Source: Alteriqipengyuania lutimaris (lineage in GTDB: Bacteria; Pseudomonadota; Alphaproteobacteria; Sphingomonadales; Sphingomonadaceae). Taken from it: DNA of 64,000 nt. The stretch's first letter is position 1; each line of letters starts with the position of its first letter. The DNA lies in NCBI RefSeq assembly GCF_003363135.1, contig NZ_QRBB01000002.1:1-64000 (forward strand), in the 5' to 3' direction. The notes under the pieces are model-generated. The model was given only the letters and a program-made list of their open reading frames with translations, had not been told where the DNA came from and did no database searches. The position numbers and the translations under genes are program-made. Of the stretch, positions 47,374 to 56,336 are shown piece after piece.

Positions 47374-48282
47374 ATGCGGAATTACAACCTCTCCGACTTC
47401 GATGCGGTGCTGGCGATCAGCCGCAAGGGGTCGTTCCGCGCCGCCGCGCTCGAACTGGGCATGTCCACCAGCGCGCTGAGCAACGCGATCGCTAAGCTGG
47501 AGGGGCAGCTGGGAGTGCGCTTGTTCAACCGGACCACCCGCAGCGTTTCGCTGACGGAGGCCGGACGCAGGTTCGTCGATCAGGTGACGCCTGCGCTGAC
47601 GGATATCCACCATGCGCTCGATACGGTCCGCTCGCAGCAGGAGACTCCTTCGGGAACGCTGCGCATCAACACCTTCGCTACGGCGGGGAGGGAAATGCTT
47701 GCGCCGCTTGTAATCGCATACACGCGCCGCTTTCCCGATGTGCACATCGATGTCGTGACGGAAGGAAACCTTGTCGATGTGGTGGCGGAGGGTTTCGACT
47801 TTGGCGTGCGCAGCCAGAAGCTAGTTCCCTCCGATATGATCGCGATCCCTATCGGCCCGGCACGGCGCATTGCCGTCGTCGCCACGCCCACATACTTGGC
47901 TGGGCGACAGACCCCCGCCGTCCCTGCCGACTTGCTTGCCCATGCCTGCATTCGCACACGCCTGCCTAACGGTGCGCTCTATCGGTGGCAGTTCGAAGCC
48001 GAAGGGCAGCCAGTGCAGGTGGATGTCCAAGGACCAATAACCTTGGACGAGGCCAGCCTTGCGCGCATCGCAGTGCTGGAGTCCGTGGGTATCGGTTATT
48101 TCATGGAATCCGATGTGTGGCGGGACATGGAGGAGGGGCGGCTGGTGCGCATGCTGGAAGACTGGACACCACCGCTATCGCCGCTGTGCCTTTATTATCC
48201 GAGCAGGCGCAATCCGCCTGCTGCCTTCAAGGTGTTCGTGGATCTGGCGCGCGAGCTTGCCCGATCAGCCCGGGACAGATGA
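47374..48282 (+). CDS. LysR-family transcriptional regulator
   Basis: The 302-residue regulator has an N-terminal HTH ([39 protein letters not shown]) and a LysR effector domain of the CrgA-like group ([31 protein letters not shown]). It is divergent from the CutA-like/SnoaL/SDR genes with a 98-base intergenic region, so it probably controls them and itself. Confidence 0.88.
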   Translation: MRNYNLSDFDAVLAISRKGSFRAAALELGMSTSALSNAIAKLEGQLGVRLFNRTTRSVSLTEAGRRFVDQVTPALTDIHHALDTVRSQQETPSGTLRINTFATAGREMLAPLVIAYTRRFPDVHIDVVTEGNLVDVVAEGFDFGVRSQKLVPSDMIAIPIGPARRIAVVATPTYLAGRQTPAVPADLLAHACIRTRLPNGALYRWQFEAEGQPVQVDVQGPITLDEASLARIAVLESVGIGYFMESDVWRDMEEGRLVRMLEDWTPPLSPLCLYYPSRRNPPAAFKVFVDLARELARSARDR

Positions 48283-48292
48283 GCGGACGCGC

Positions 48293-48859
48293 CTACACCT
48301 GATCGCGGCGAAAGCAGTCTCGCGCATGGTCATTGACGATGCCGACAGCCTGCAGCCAGGCATAGACGATCTTCGGCCCGACAAATTTGAAGCCGCGCCG
48401 TTTCAGCTCTGTCGATATCGCCTCGGAAAGGGGCGAACTGGCGATCCATTCCGTGCCCAGATTGGTGATCACCTTGCCGTCGGTGAACGACCAGCAGAAC
48501 GCATCGAAGCTTTCGCCCCGATCGCGCATGTCGCAGTAGATTTGCGCGCCTGCGATCGTAGCGCGGATCTTCGCTTGCGCACGCACGATGCCCGGATTCT
48601 CCATCAGCTTTGCGAAATCGGCTTCATCGAAGGCAGCGACCTTTGCCGGGTCGAACCCGGCAAAGGCTTCGCGAAATGCCGCCCGCTTGCGGAGGATAGT
48701 CACCCACGCCAGCCCGGCCTGGAACCCTTCCAGCATCAGCATCTCCCACAACATGCGCGGATCGTGCTGGGGAACGCCCCATTCGCTGTCGTGATAGCGG
48801 CGCAGGTCCGCATCGCTGGCCGCCCACTCGCAACGCGAGAGGCGATTGCTGTCAGACAT
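48293..48859 (-). CDS. tag: DNA-3-methyladenine glycosylase I
   Basis: This 188-residue base-excision repair enzyme removes 3-methyladenine from DNA. The Tag zinc ligands are recognisable: Cys in SRCEWA, His in RRYHDSEWGVP, and the C-terminal His and Cys in NDHARDCF. LEGFQAGLAWVTILRKR is the conserved substrate-pocket block. It is convergent with the LysR gene and 11 bases away from it. Confidence 0.9.
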   Translation of the reverse strand: MSDSNRLSRCEWAASDADLRRYHDSEWGVPQHDPRMLWEMLMLEGFQAGLAWVTILRKRAAFREAFAGFDPAKVAAFDEADFAKLMENPGIVRAQAKIRATIAGAQIYCDMRDRGESFDAFCWSFTDGKVITNLGTEWIASSPLSEAISTELKRRGFKFVGPKIVYAWLQAVGIVNDHARDCFRRDQV

Positions 48860-48889
48860 CGGTAATGCCTCGGCTTTTACGTCCGGAGA

Positions 48890-49720
48890 TCACCCCTGGA
48901 TGAAGGCCAGCAGGTCTGCATTGATGACGTCCGCATTGACGGTTGCCATGCCGTGCGAAAGGTCCTGATAGACCTTCAGTTCGCCATTGCTCAGGAGGTC
49001 GATCGCGAGCCTCGCGCTGTTGTCGATCGGGACGATCTGGTCATCGTCGCCGTGCATGATCAGCGTCGGCACTTCGATTGCCTTGAGGTCCTCGGTGAAG
49101 TCGGTCTCCGAAAATGCCTTGATCCCGTCGTAATGCGCTTTGGCGCCGCCCATCATGCCCTGCCGCCACCAGTTGTCGATCACTGCCTCGAGCGCCTGCA
49201 CATCGGGGCGGTTGAAGCCATAGAAGGGCCCTTCGGCGACTTCGCGATAGAAGCTGGCGCGATCGGCAGCGAGCGAGGTGCGAAACCCGTCGAACACGTC
49301 CATCGGCAGTCCGCCGGGATAATCGTCCGTCTTGACCATGATCGGAGGAACGGCACCGATCAGGACCGCCTTGCTCACCCGGCCCCGCTCGGCGCGCGCC
49401 ACATAGCGGGCGACCTCGCCGCCGCCGGTCGAATGGCCGACATGGATCACGTTGGTCAGATCGAGCGCATTGATGACGGCGGCAACGTCCGCCGAATAAT
49501 GATCCATATCGTGGCCGTGAGAAACTTGCGAGGATCGTCCATGGCCCCGCCGGTCGTGAGCGATGACGCGGTAGCCCTTGTTCACAAAGAAGATGAGTTG
49601 CGCATCCCAGTCGTCCGAACTGAGCGGCCAGCCGTGATGGAACATGATGGCCTGGGCGTCCTTCGGCCCCCAGTCCTTATAGAAGATTTCGACGCCATCA
49701 TCAGTTGTCACGAAAGTCAT
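48890..49720 (-). CDS. Alpha/beta-hydrolase, non-heme chloroperoxidase/arylesterase type
   Basis: The 276-residue cytoplasmic hydrolase shows HHGWPLSSDDWDAQ, HDRRGHGRS, the nucleophile elbow GHSTGGGE, the acid in HGDDDQIVP and His in DLSHGMATV. The set is that of cofactor-free haloperoxidases, which are esterases able to make peracids. It lies upstream of tag on the same strand (30-base gap). Substrate unknown. Confidence 0.87.
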   Translation of the reverse strand: MTFVTTDDGVEIFYKDWGPKDAQAIMFHHGWPLSSDDWDAQLIFFVNKGYRVIAHDRRGHGRSSQVSHGHDMDHYSADVAAVINALDLTNVIHVGHSTGGGEVARYVARAERGRVSKAVLIGAVPPIMVKTDDYPGGLPMDVFDGFRTSLAADRASFYREVAEGPFYGFNRPDVQALEAVIDNWWRQGMMGGAKAHYDGIKAFSETDFTEDLKAIEVPTLIMHGDDDQIVPIDNSARLAIDLLSNGELKVYQDLSHGMATVNADVINADLLAFIQG

Positions 49721-49797
49721 CTTTTGCGCTCCGTTGATTGAAAGTTACGATTTTGAAATCCAAACAGGCTGCGCATCGCGACAGGCGGTGCGCAGCA

Positions 49798-50577
49798 TCA
49801 TGTGCTCGCCAAAAGTTGCCGGCGTGCTTCATCGGCGATCGGATGCAGGACGTCGGCAACGTCGAGACCGCCGACGAGGCTGTAACCCATGCCGTCGTCT
49901 GCCCAGGCGTACCCTACCACGTCGCCTTCGCGATGCTTTGCCATGGGCGCATTCTCGTCGCGTCGCACCATCGGCCGCATCATGATGGCGATGCGCGTGC
50001 CTTCCGCGTCATCATACATCAGGAGGCCAGCGGGCCCGTTCCGCGTGGCGACGACCCGGCCGCCGATGAACCGGTAACCGGCCCCTGACAGGTCCGGCAA
50101 CGAGACCGGTTCGGATAGGCGCGTCTCGACCCAGCCCAGCAACGCATCACTCTCGGTTGCCGCGATCTCGACAGGACGGCCGCTATCCGAACCGAAGACC
50201 GCGTAGGCATAGGATGCCTCCTGAGCGACCGCGTCGATGCCAGTGGTCTGTTCCATGCCTATGCCGCGAAGCATCCAGCCGCTGCTTCCTCCGGCCAGCA
50301 GGAGGAGGCAGGCTGCCGCGGCGCCTTGCCAGGCCGGCCGGGTTGGGCGGTGGCGAGTGGCCACCAGGTGATGCAGATTGAGGTTCGGCGGCACCGGCTC
50401 GGCCGCAATGGGGTCGAACGCCGCGCGGAGCGCTTCGCGTTGTACGCCGAACTGCGCATACCGTTCGGCCACCTCTGGATTGCTTTCGAGATAGGCTTCT
50501 ACTTCCGCGCGGCGGCTGTCGGACAATGCGCCGTCCACGAAGGCGTGAAGATCGTCCTCTGAGATTGGACGGCTCAT
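49798..50577 (-). CDS. Anti-sigma factor, membrane-anchored
   Basis: The 259-residue protein has a short N-terminal cytoplasmic anti-sigma domain (EDDLHAFVDGALSDSRRAEV, residues about 7-26), one membrane helix (AAAACLLLLAGGSSGWML, about 87-104) and a periplasmic sensor part. There is no HxxxCxxC zinc motif, which distinguishes it from ZAS proteins. Its start overlaps the sigma factor stop, so it almost certainly binds that sigma factor. Confidence 0.85.
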   Translation of the reverse strand: MSRPISEDDLHAFVDGALSDSRRAEVEAYLESNPEVAERYAQFGVQREALRAAFDPIAAEPVPPNLNLHHLVATRHRPTRPAWQGAAAACLLLLAGGSSGWMLRGIGMEQTTGIDAVAQEASYAYAVFGSDSGRPVEIAATESDALLGWVETRLSEPVSLPDLSGAGYRFIGGRVVATRNGPAGLLMYDDAEGTRIAIMMRPMVRRDENAPMAKHREGDVVGYAWADDGMGYSLVGGLDVADVLHPIADEARRQLLAST

Positions 50578-51104
50578 TTGACGCTCCTCAGTGCTGTGCC
50601 CACGGTAGCGGATTGGCCCGGACCATCATCCATCAACCTCGCAAGGCGATGACGGGCGCGAGAAAGCCGGGACATTACGGTCCCGATCGGAATGTCGAGC
50701 ACCGACGCCGTCTCCGCATAGGAAAGGTCCTCGACCGAGACGAGGAGCAACACGCTGCGCTGGTCTTCGGGCAGCAAGGACAGCGCATCGAGGATCGCAC
50801 CATGATGCAACCGCTCTTCCTGCGCGGGTGGCGTCGCGAATGCGGCTTCATCGACGTTTTCCACCGCGAGGTGGACTCCGCGGCGCGCCGACTGCTTGAG
50901 ACGGTTGATCGCAAGATTATGCAGAATGGTGAAGACCCACGTACGCGGGTGACCATCGCTTCGGCGCTGGTGCCAACGGCTGATTACGCGCTCAAGGCAA
51001 TCTTGCACCAGATCGTCGGCAGCACTCTGATCGCGCAGCAGGCTGCGCGCATAGCGCCGCAGCGAAGGGATCATTGGTTCGACAAGAGCCATCATATCCT
51101 GCAC
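50574..51104 (-). CDS. ECF-family RNA polymerase sigma factor
   Basis: The 176-residue protein has sigma region 2 (LLRDQSAADDLVQDCLERVI, TWVFTILHNLAINRLKQ) and region 4 (LLPEDQRSVLLLVSVEDLSY, LDIPIGTVMSRLSRARHRL). It directs an alternative regulon and is likely held by the anti-sigma factor coupled to it. It follows the YncE-like gene by 25 bases in one operon with DUF305. Confidence 0.92.
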   Translation of the reverse strand: MQDMMALVEPMIPSLRRYARSLLRDQSAADDLVQDCLERVISRWHQRRSDGHPRTWVFTILHNLAINRLKQSARRGVHLAVENVDEAAFATPPAQEERLHHGAILDALSLLPEDQRSVLLLVSVEDLSYAETASVLDIPIGTVMSRLSRARHRLARLMDDGPGQSATVGTALRSVK

Positions 51105-51129
51105 GGCCTTTCTCCCGATCGCAGCGCGG

Positions 51130-52593
51130 TCACGACGCGCGCGATTGTAGCTGAACAGGCGGCCCGTATTCGGTCATAGACCCGGGCACGATAACGAGGA
51201 AGCGCGATCGATCGCCCGGTGCGTCGCGAACGACCTGCCTGATCGGACCCACGGCATTGACGACAGCCGAGCCAGCCGGGTTCGTCGTGAAGCTCGCAAG
51301 TGGCTCGATCGCGCCGCTGCCATCCGGCTGCTCTGCCAACGCGAGCACATACGGCTTGCGCGGCTCCAGCCCGGCAACGGCCGCCTGCAGCACCTGCGTC
51401 AATCCTTGGTCGAAGAGTGTGACGCTGGTCGATGGCGAATCTGAGGGCGAACCGACGGCGTAAAGCGAGAGCTGAACGGATTGCGCTGCCAGGCCAGGCG
51501 GTGTCAGCCCCGCTGTGCCATCGCCTTTGGCAACAGCATTCGGGACATAGACGACAGCTTGAGGCGCTTGGCCGACCGGAATTTCCGCGACCACACGATT
51601 GCTCGAGGTGTCGATCGCGGCGATCATGTCCGCGTTCTCCAGACCGACATAGATGCGACTGCCATCGCCTGAAGGCCAAAGGCCATGCGGCAGCTTGCCG
51701 ACCGGGATCGTCGCCGTTTCCTCGAAGCTGTCCGTGCTGAACACCCTGACGGCATTCAACCCGCCGACCGTGACATAGGCGAATGTCCCGGCCGCCGTCT
51801 GCGCGAAGTTGACGTGGTTGGTGAGCGGGCCGGTGTCGATCGTGTGGATTACTTTGAAGGGTGGCCGCGCATCGAAGATCATGACGCGCCCGATGTCCTT
51901 CAGTGTCAGCCAGACCTGCGTCCCGTCGGGGCTTGCTGCGATATTGGGACAGAACGGCGAGTCCTGCCGGATCCGGCCGACGATCTGATGATCGGCGAGC
52001 CTGATTGCGACCGTCTCGGCGGTGAACGATGAGCAGACATAGCCATAGTCGCCATCCGGAGAGAAAATCTGCATTCCGGGGCCCGCCGGCACGCGAATGC
52101 GCTTCGTTTCGGCAAAGGTCGTGGTGTCGATAACCGCGACATAGTCTTCGCCCCGGATCGTGACCCACAGCTCGCGTCCGTCGGGCGTAAAGAAGGCCTC
52201 ATGCGGAGAGCGTCCGACATAGGTGGTGGCTTTCACCGCGTTGGTGGCGGTGTCGATGAAGGTGACCGAGTTGGAACCGATCGACACGACTGCGAGTGTC
52301 TTTCCGTCGGGTGAAAAGCCGAGACCGTGGACGAGAAGCTGGCCGCGATAGAGCGGGCTGAGATTGGCGGGCTGCGGATCGCCCAGCCGGATCACACCAA
52401 GCAGGCGGTTAGTCGCCGGATCGATAACCGATACGGTATTCGAGAATTGGTCGGCCGCATAAATCCGATCCCTCGCACTGATCGCAACATCCGGCGCTGT
52501 GGCGGAACGCGGCGGTTGTCCCGCGGTCGCCACCGACAAGGGCGCGAGGGCGGAGCCAGCCAAAAGAAGAAGGGCGTAAAAGGGGCGATTCAT
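51130..52593 (-). CDS. Secreted YncE-like beta-propeller protein
   Basis: The 487-residue protein has a signal peptide (FYALLLLAGSALAPLS) and repeated YVTN-type propeller blades, for example IYAADQFSNTVSVIDPATN, NSVTFIDTATNAV, DYVAVIDTTTF and IYVGLENADMIAAIDTSSN. The C-terminal about 110 residues form an additional domain. Such proteins may bind metals, redox cofactors or surfaces. Role unknown. It lies 2 bases after DUF305 and before the ECF sigma factor, which suggests one exported stress function. Confidence 0.85.
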   Translation of the reverse strand: MNRPFYALLLLAGSALAPLSVATAGQPPRSATAPDVAISARDRIYAADQFSNTVSVIDPATNRLLGVIRLGDPQPANLSPLYRGQLLVHGLGFSPDGKTLAVVSIGSNSVTFIDTATNAVKATTYVGRSPHEAFFTPDGRELWVTIRGEDYVAVIDTTTFAETKRIRVPAGPGMQIFSPDGDYGYVCSSFTAETVAIRLADHQIVGRIRQDSPFCPNIAASPDGTQVWLTLKDIGRVMIFDARPPFKVIHTIDTGPLTNHVNFAQTAAGTFAYVTVGGLNAVRVFSTDSFEETATIPVGKLPHGLWPSGDGSRIYVGLENADMIAAIDTSSNRVVAEIPVGQAPQAVVYVPNAVAKGDGTAGLTPPGLAAQSVQLSLYAVGSPSDSPSTSVTLFDQGLTQVLQAAVAGLEPRKPYVLALAEQPDGSGAIEPLASFTTNPAGSAVVNAVGPIRQVVRDAPGDRSRFLVIVPGSMTEYGPPVQLQSRAS

Positions 52594-52595
52594 GG

Positions 52596-53030
52596 TCAGC
52601 GGCCCTGCCTGGTTGTGCTGCCGGTTGGCGACGCTGCCGGCATTGCGTGAATTCCGATCGCCAGCCGCATCGCCCGGATTTCGTCTTCTTGAGTGACGAT
52701 GATTTCCTGCGCGAGACGCCTGACCGCCTCATTGCGGCTCGACCGCAGCACGGCGCGCGCCATGTCGATGGCACCCTGATGATGGGGGATCATCAGGGTG
52801 ACGAAGTCCTTGTCGATGTCCCCGGTCGGGGCCACGTGCATCAACTCCATCATGCGCGCCATCGCCTGCGCGTTTTCGGCGAGGAAAGCGGCGGCATCCG
52901 GCGATATCCGACTGGTCCATTCATCCGCCATCGCGGAATGATGACCCGCTTCCTTTGCCAAGGCCGGGGTGGACGCGGCAGCCATAATGCAGATGGCCAG
53001 TACGGCGCTGGCACCTCTTTCGAATGTCAT
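52596..53030 (-). CDS. Exported DUF305 protein
   Basis: The 144-residue protein has a signal peptide ending TPALAKE and the DUF305 ferritin-like four-helix core. The conserved MMELMHVAP and MIPHHQGAIDMARAVL motifs, rich in Met and His, suggest metal binding, and many homologues lie with copper genes. It starts the operon DUF305-YncE-sigma-anti-sigma. The 174-base gap upstream is shared with the divergent hydrolase. Confidence 0.87.
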   Translation of the reverse strand: MTFERGASAVLAICIMAAASTPALAKEAGHHSAMADEWTSRISPDAAAFLAENAQAMARMMELMHVAPTGDIDKDFVTLMIPHHQGAIDMARAVLRSSRNEAVRRLAQEIIVTQEDEIRAMRLAIGIHAMPAASPTGSTTRQGR

Positions 53031-53204
53031 GTCATGATCACCCCATGTTTAGCCATGGTGAGTAGACAGCGACGGAGATCGATTATTCCAGCTGCCTGAC
53101 AATTTTCTTTCGGTCGGCGAAACCGTGCGATTAAATTCGGGCCGAGGGAATAATTTCGCGCCTTGCTTGTCTCTCGTGGATCGCAACTACGAGAGACGTG
53201 ACCT

Positions 53205-53993
53205 ATGACTACCAGACCAATCATCGCGGCCATGCTTGCGCTTTCGGTGTCCACCGCTGCGCAATCGACAGAGAAATCCACTCAGGACGAGCCCCATAGT
53301 CAATCGCGCAACGTGGTTCTCGTGCATGGTGCCTTCGCAGATGGATCGGGCTGGCGCGGTGTCTATGACGAGCTGACCGCCCGGGGATACCGCGTTACCA
53401 TTGTTCAGAATCCCCTTACCTCGCTGGCCGACGATGTCGCTGCGACCAAGAGGGCCCTCGACCGGCAGGACGGTCCGGCCGTGCTGGTCGGGCACAGCTG
53501 GGGCGGAACGGTGATCACCGAAGCAGGCGTACACCCGAAAGTCAGCGCTCTCGTTTACGTTTCCGCACTTTCGCCCGATGCAGGAGAAACGACTGCGCAG
53601 CAATATGACGGCTACACCACGCCGCCCGAATTCATTATCGACACGCACACTGACGGCTTCGGTTTCATCAAGGCCGAGAACTTCCGCGCGGGCTTTGCCG
53701 CCGATGCTACCGAAGCCGACGCCGCGTTCCTGCGGGATTCACAGGTTCCTATCAACATGTCGGTGTTCGGCACCGTGCTCGAAAATGCCGCCTGGCGCAG
53801 CAAACCGAGCTGGGCGGTCATCGCCACCGATGATCGCGCGTTCGACCAGCGCATGCTGCACGACATGGCGGACCGCATCGGCGCGAAGGTAATCGAAGTC
53901 GCGGCCAGCCATGCGGTCTTCATGACCCAGCCCAGGGTGGTCGCCGACGTGATCGACGAAGCAGCCCGCCAAGCCCCGGCTGAAGCCAACTAA
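53205..53993 (+). CDS. Exported alpha/beta-hydrolase
   Basis: The 262-residue protein has a signal peptide (IIAAMLALSVSTAAQS) and the motifs VLVHGAFADGSGWRGVY, GHSWGGTVI with the nucleophile Ser, and SHAVF with the catalytic His. It belongs to the EstC-like group of small alpha/beta-hydrolases. It is divergent from the DUF305 operon. The following gene is 105 bases away on the same strand. Confidence 0.85.
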   Translation: MTTRPIIAAMLALSVSTAAQSTEKSTQDEPHSQSRNVVLVHGAFADGSGWRGVYDELTARGYRVTIVQNPLTSLADDVAATKRALDRQDGPAVLVGHSWGGTVITEAGVHPKVSALVYVSALSPDAGETTAQQYDGYTTPPEFIIDTHTDGFGFIKAENFRAGFAADATEADAAFLRDSQVPINMSVFGTVLENAAWRSKPSWAVIATDDRAFDQRMLHDMADRIGAKVIEVAASHAVFMTQPRVVADVIDEAARQAPAEAN

Positions 53994-54097
53994 CTTCCCC
54001 TGCCCCACGAACCACAATCCGGATGTCCAATGTGCGTCGGCGGGCTTTGCCGCCTTGCGCGCAATGGCGGAGCTATGTCCGGTCAAAGGATATCATC

Positions 54098-55714
54098 ATG
54101 ACCAATCAAGCCACCCCTACCGACATTGCCGATTTCGAACGCCGCGCTCGCGAGAACCAGCAACGGCTCAATGCCAGTTTGAAGCCGTCCTATGATTTCA
54201 TCGTCTGCGGCGGGGGATCGTCCGGCTCTGTCGTGGCCCGGCGCCTCGCCGAGAACGCCGACTGCCAGGTACTCCTCATCGAAGCCGGGGGCGATGACGA
54301 GGATGAGAGTGTGCTCGATCCGGCCCTATGGCCGACCAACCTAGGCAGCGCGCGCGACTGGGGCTTTCAGGCCGAGCCAAACCCGCACCTCGACGGACGC
54401 GCGCTGTCGATGTCGATGGGTAAGGGCCTCGGCGGCGGCTCGAGCGTCAACGTGATGGTCTGGGCGCACGGCCATCGTAGCGACTGGGACGATTATGCAG
54501 CCGTATCCGGTGACCCCGAGTGGGGTGCCGATGCGGTACGGGCGATCTATCGCCGGATCGAGAATTGGCAGGGGGCGCCCGACCCGCGCTACCGGGGCAC
54601 CGATGGCCCCGTCTGGGTCCAGCCCGCTGCCGATCCCAGTCCCATTGCCGGTGCGCTCCTGGACGCCGCTCAGGAACTTGGCATCCCGCGGTTCGACAGC
54701 CCTAACGGCCGCATGATGGAGGGCGAAGGTGGTGCCGCAATTTCCGACATGCTGGTGCGCGACGGCCGCCGTCACTCGCTGTATCGCGCGTATCTTCGGC
54801 CTTTCGCGAACCGTTCGAACCTGACCATTCTCACGAATACGCTAGTCCGGCGAATTCTCTTCGACGGGCGCCGGGCATCGGGTGTCGAGATTGAGCGAGA
54901 AGGAGAGATTCGATCGATCGGCGTCGGCAGCGAGGTAATCGTCTCCACTGGCGCAATAAACACGCCAAAGCTGCTCATGCTTTCAGGCCTGGGCGAGCGC
55001 GGCGAACTCGCCCGGCTCGGCATTCCTCTGGTTGAGCACATCCCTGGTGTCGGCCAGAACCTGCAGGATCACGTCGCCTTCTGCTGCACTTGGGAATACC
55101 GTCAGCCGCTGGCCCCGCGCAACAGCGGGAGCGAGGCCAAGCTGTACTGGAAATCACGGCCCGAGCTGGCCGCCCCCGACCTGCTACTGTGTCAGGTGGA
55201 GTTCCCCGTACCGAGTGAGCGCACCGCTGCCTTGGGTGTCCCAGAGCATGGCTGGACAATGTTCGGCGGGCTCGCCCATCCGAAAAGCCGAGGCCACGTG
55301 CGACTTGCTTCGAGCGATCTCCACGCGCCACCGATCGTCGATCCCAACATGCTGTCTGATCCTGCCGATGTCGAGGCCGCGAGAGCATGCGTCAAACTTT
55401 GCTGCGATCTGGGCGCAGCGACTTCATTCGCGCCATTCGTCAAGCGAGAGGCGATTCCTGGCGAGGGTAACCCGACCGACTATCGCTTCCTGCGCGACGC
55501 CGCGGTCACTTACTGGCACCAGAGCGGCACAGCACGGATGGGGCGCGACGACTTGGCGGTTGTCGACGCGGCACTTAAGGTCCGGGGCGTGGAAGGCTTG
55601 CGAGTAGCTGACGCCTCGGTCTTCCCCCAAGTCCCGACAGGTAATATCCAAGCGCCCTGCGCCATCGTCGGGGAACGGGCAGCGCAGATCATTTGCGACA
55701 CCTATCGACTGTAA
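54098..55714 (+). CDS. GMC-family FAD-dependent oxidoreductase
   Basis: The 538-residue flavoenzyme resembles choline and alcohol dehydrogenases. The FAD-binding GGGSSGSVVARRLAE lies near residue 38, the GMC signature GKGLGGGSSVNVMVWAHGH near 110, and the C-terminal active-site YWHQSGTARMG and GNIQAPCAIVGERAA near 490-530. The substrate may be an alcohol, choline or sugar. AAAGGA precedes the ATG at 54098. It has no signal peptide. Confidence 0.9.
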   Translation: MTNQATPTDIADFERRARENQQRLNASLKPSYDFIVCGGGSSGSVVARRLAENADCQVLLIEAGGDDEDESVLDPALWPTNLGSARDWGFQAEPNPHLDGRALSMSMGKGLGGGSSVNVMVWAHGHRSDWDDYAAVSGDPEWGADAVRAIYRRIENWQGAPDPRYRGTDGPVWVQPAADPSPIAGALLDAAQELGIPRFDSPNGRMMEGEGGAAISDMLVRDGRRHSLYRAYLRPFANRSNLTILTNTLVRRILFDGRRASGVEIEREGEIRSIGVGSEVIVSTGAINTPKLLMLSGLGERGELARLGIPLVEHIPGVGQNLQDHVAFCCTWEYRQPLAPRNSGSEAKLYWKSRPELAAPDLLLCQVEFPVPSERTAALGVPEHGWTMFGGLAHPKSRGHVRLASSDLHAPPIVDPNMLSDPADVEAARACVKLCCDLGAATSFAPFVKREAIPGEGNPTDYRFLRDAAVTYWHQSGTARMGRDDLAVVDAALKVRGVEGLRVADASVFPQVPTGNIQAPCAIVGERAAQIICDTYRL

Positions 55715-56336
55715 CGTCGGCGGGCTGTGGGGACCGGGTTGCCGCCCATCCTCCAGCCTGCGGGGGGGCAACGTTCGCCGGCGCAACGTCGAGCGCATGT
55801 GCGCAGCTGCCCGATAAGGACCTCATCAGTTACGATTCTGATCCATCAATGCCCTTGATTGGAAGGCTCGTATGCCTGAACAATTCTGTCGAAATGGTGC
55901 TCGGATGCATGATTGACCACAAAGGTCGGGTCAGCCGAAACAGCGCCGTGTGAGGGGCAAACCTCCGCATTTGCTATCAATCAGGACTGTCCTCAATCAT
56001 GGACAAAGGTTCGCTTTTTCCGCGTATTGGTGAACGAATGCCGACGTTAGCAAATCTGCGCACCGAAGGAGACTTTTCGGATCGTCAACCAATGCTGATG
56101 CTTCGGAGAAGATCGATCTGGTGTCCGCTTTCAGGCGATCTCCGTTCCGGGCGGAACGGCCGAAAATGGGGCGCATATCCGACGGGCAGGAACTGGGCCG
56201 GTTGCCGATCGTCCGGTTTAATTCCAATTTCATGTAAAGCTGCCGTTAGCCTAGGCGGTGCTCTGCGGCATTGACAATGCCGTAATTTGATAGATGTAGA
56301 TGCGAACTGTCGAAATCTGTTGGTGCAGACTGAACC
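55715..56336. other. 622-base stretch without a supported gene
   Basis: Only short open frames occur and none resembles a known protein or has a good ribosome-binding site. Stretches such as 55800-55990 are less GC-rich than the coding neighbours. I see no repeat or RNA gene. Confidence 0.5.

Noticed and set aside
55999..56274. A 91-codon plus-strand frame in the 55.7-56.3 kb gap
   Set aside because: It has no ribosome-binding site, no resemblance to known proteins, and composition typical of noncoding sequence.
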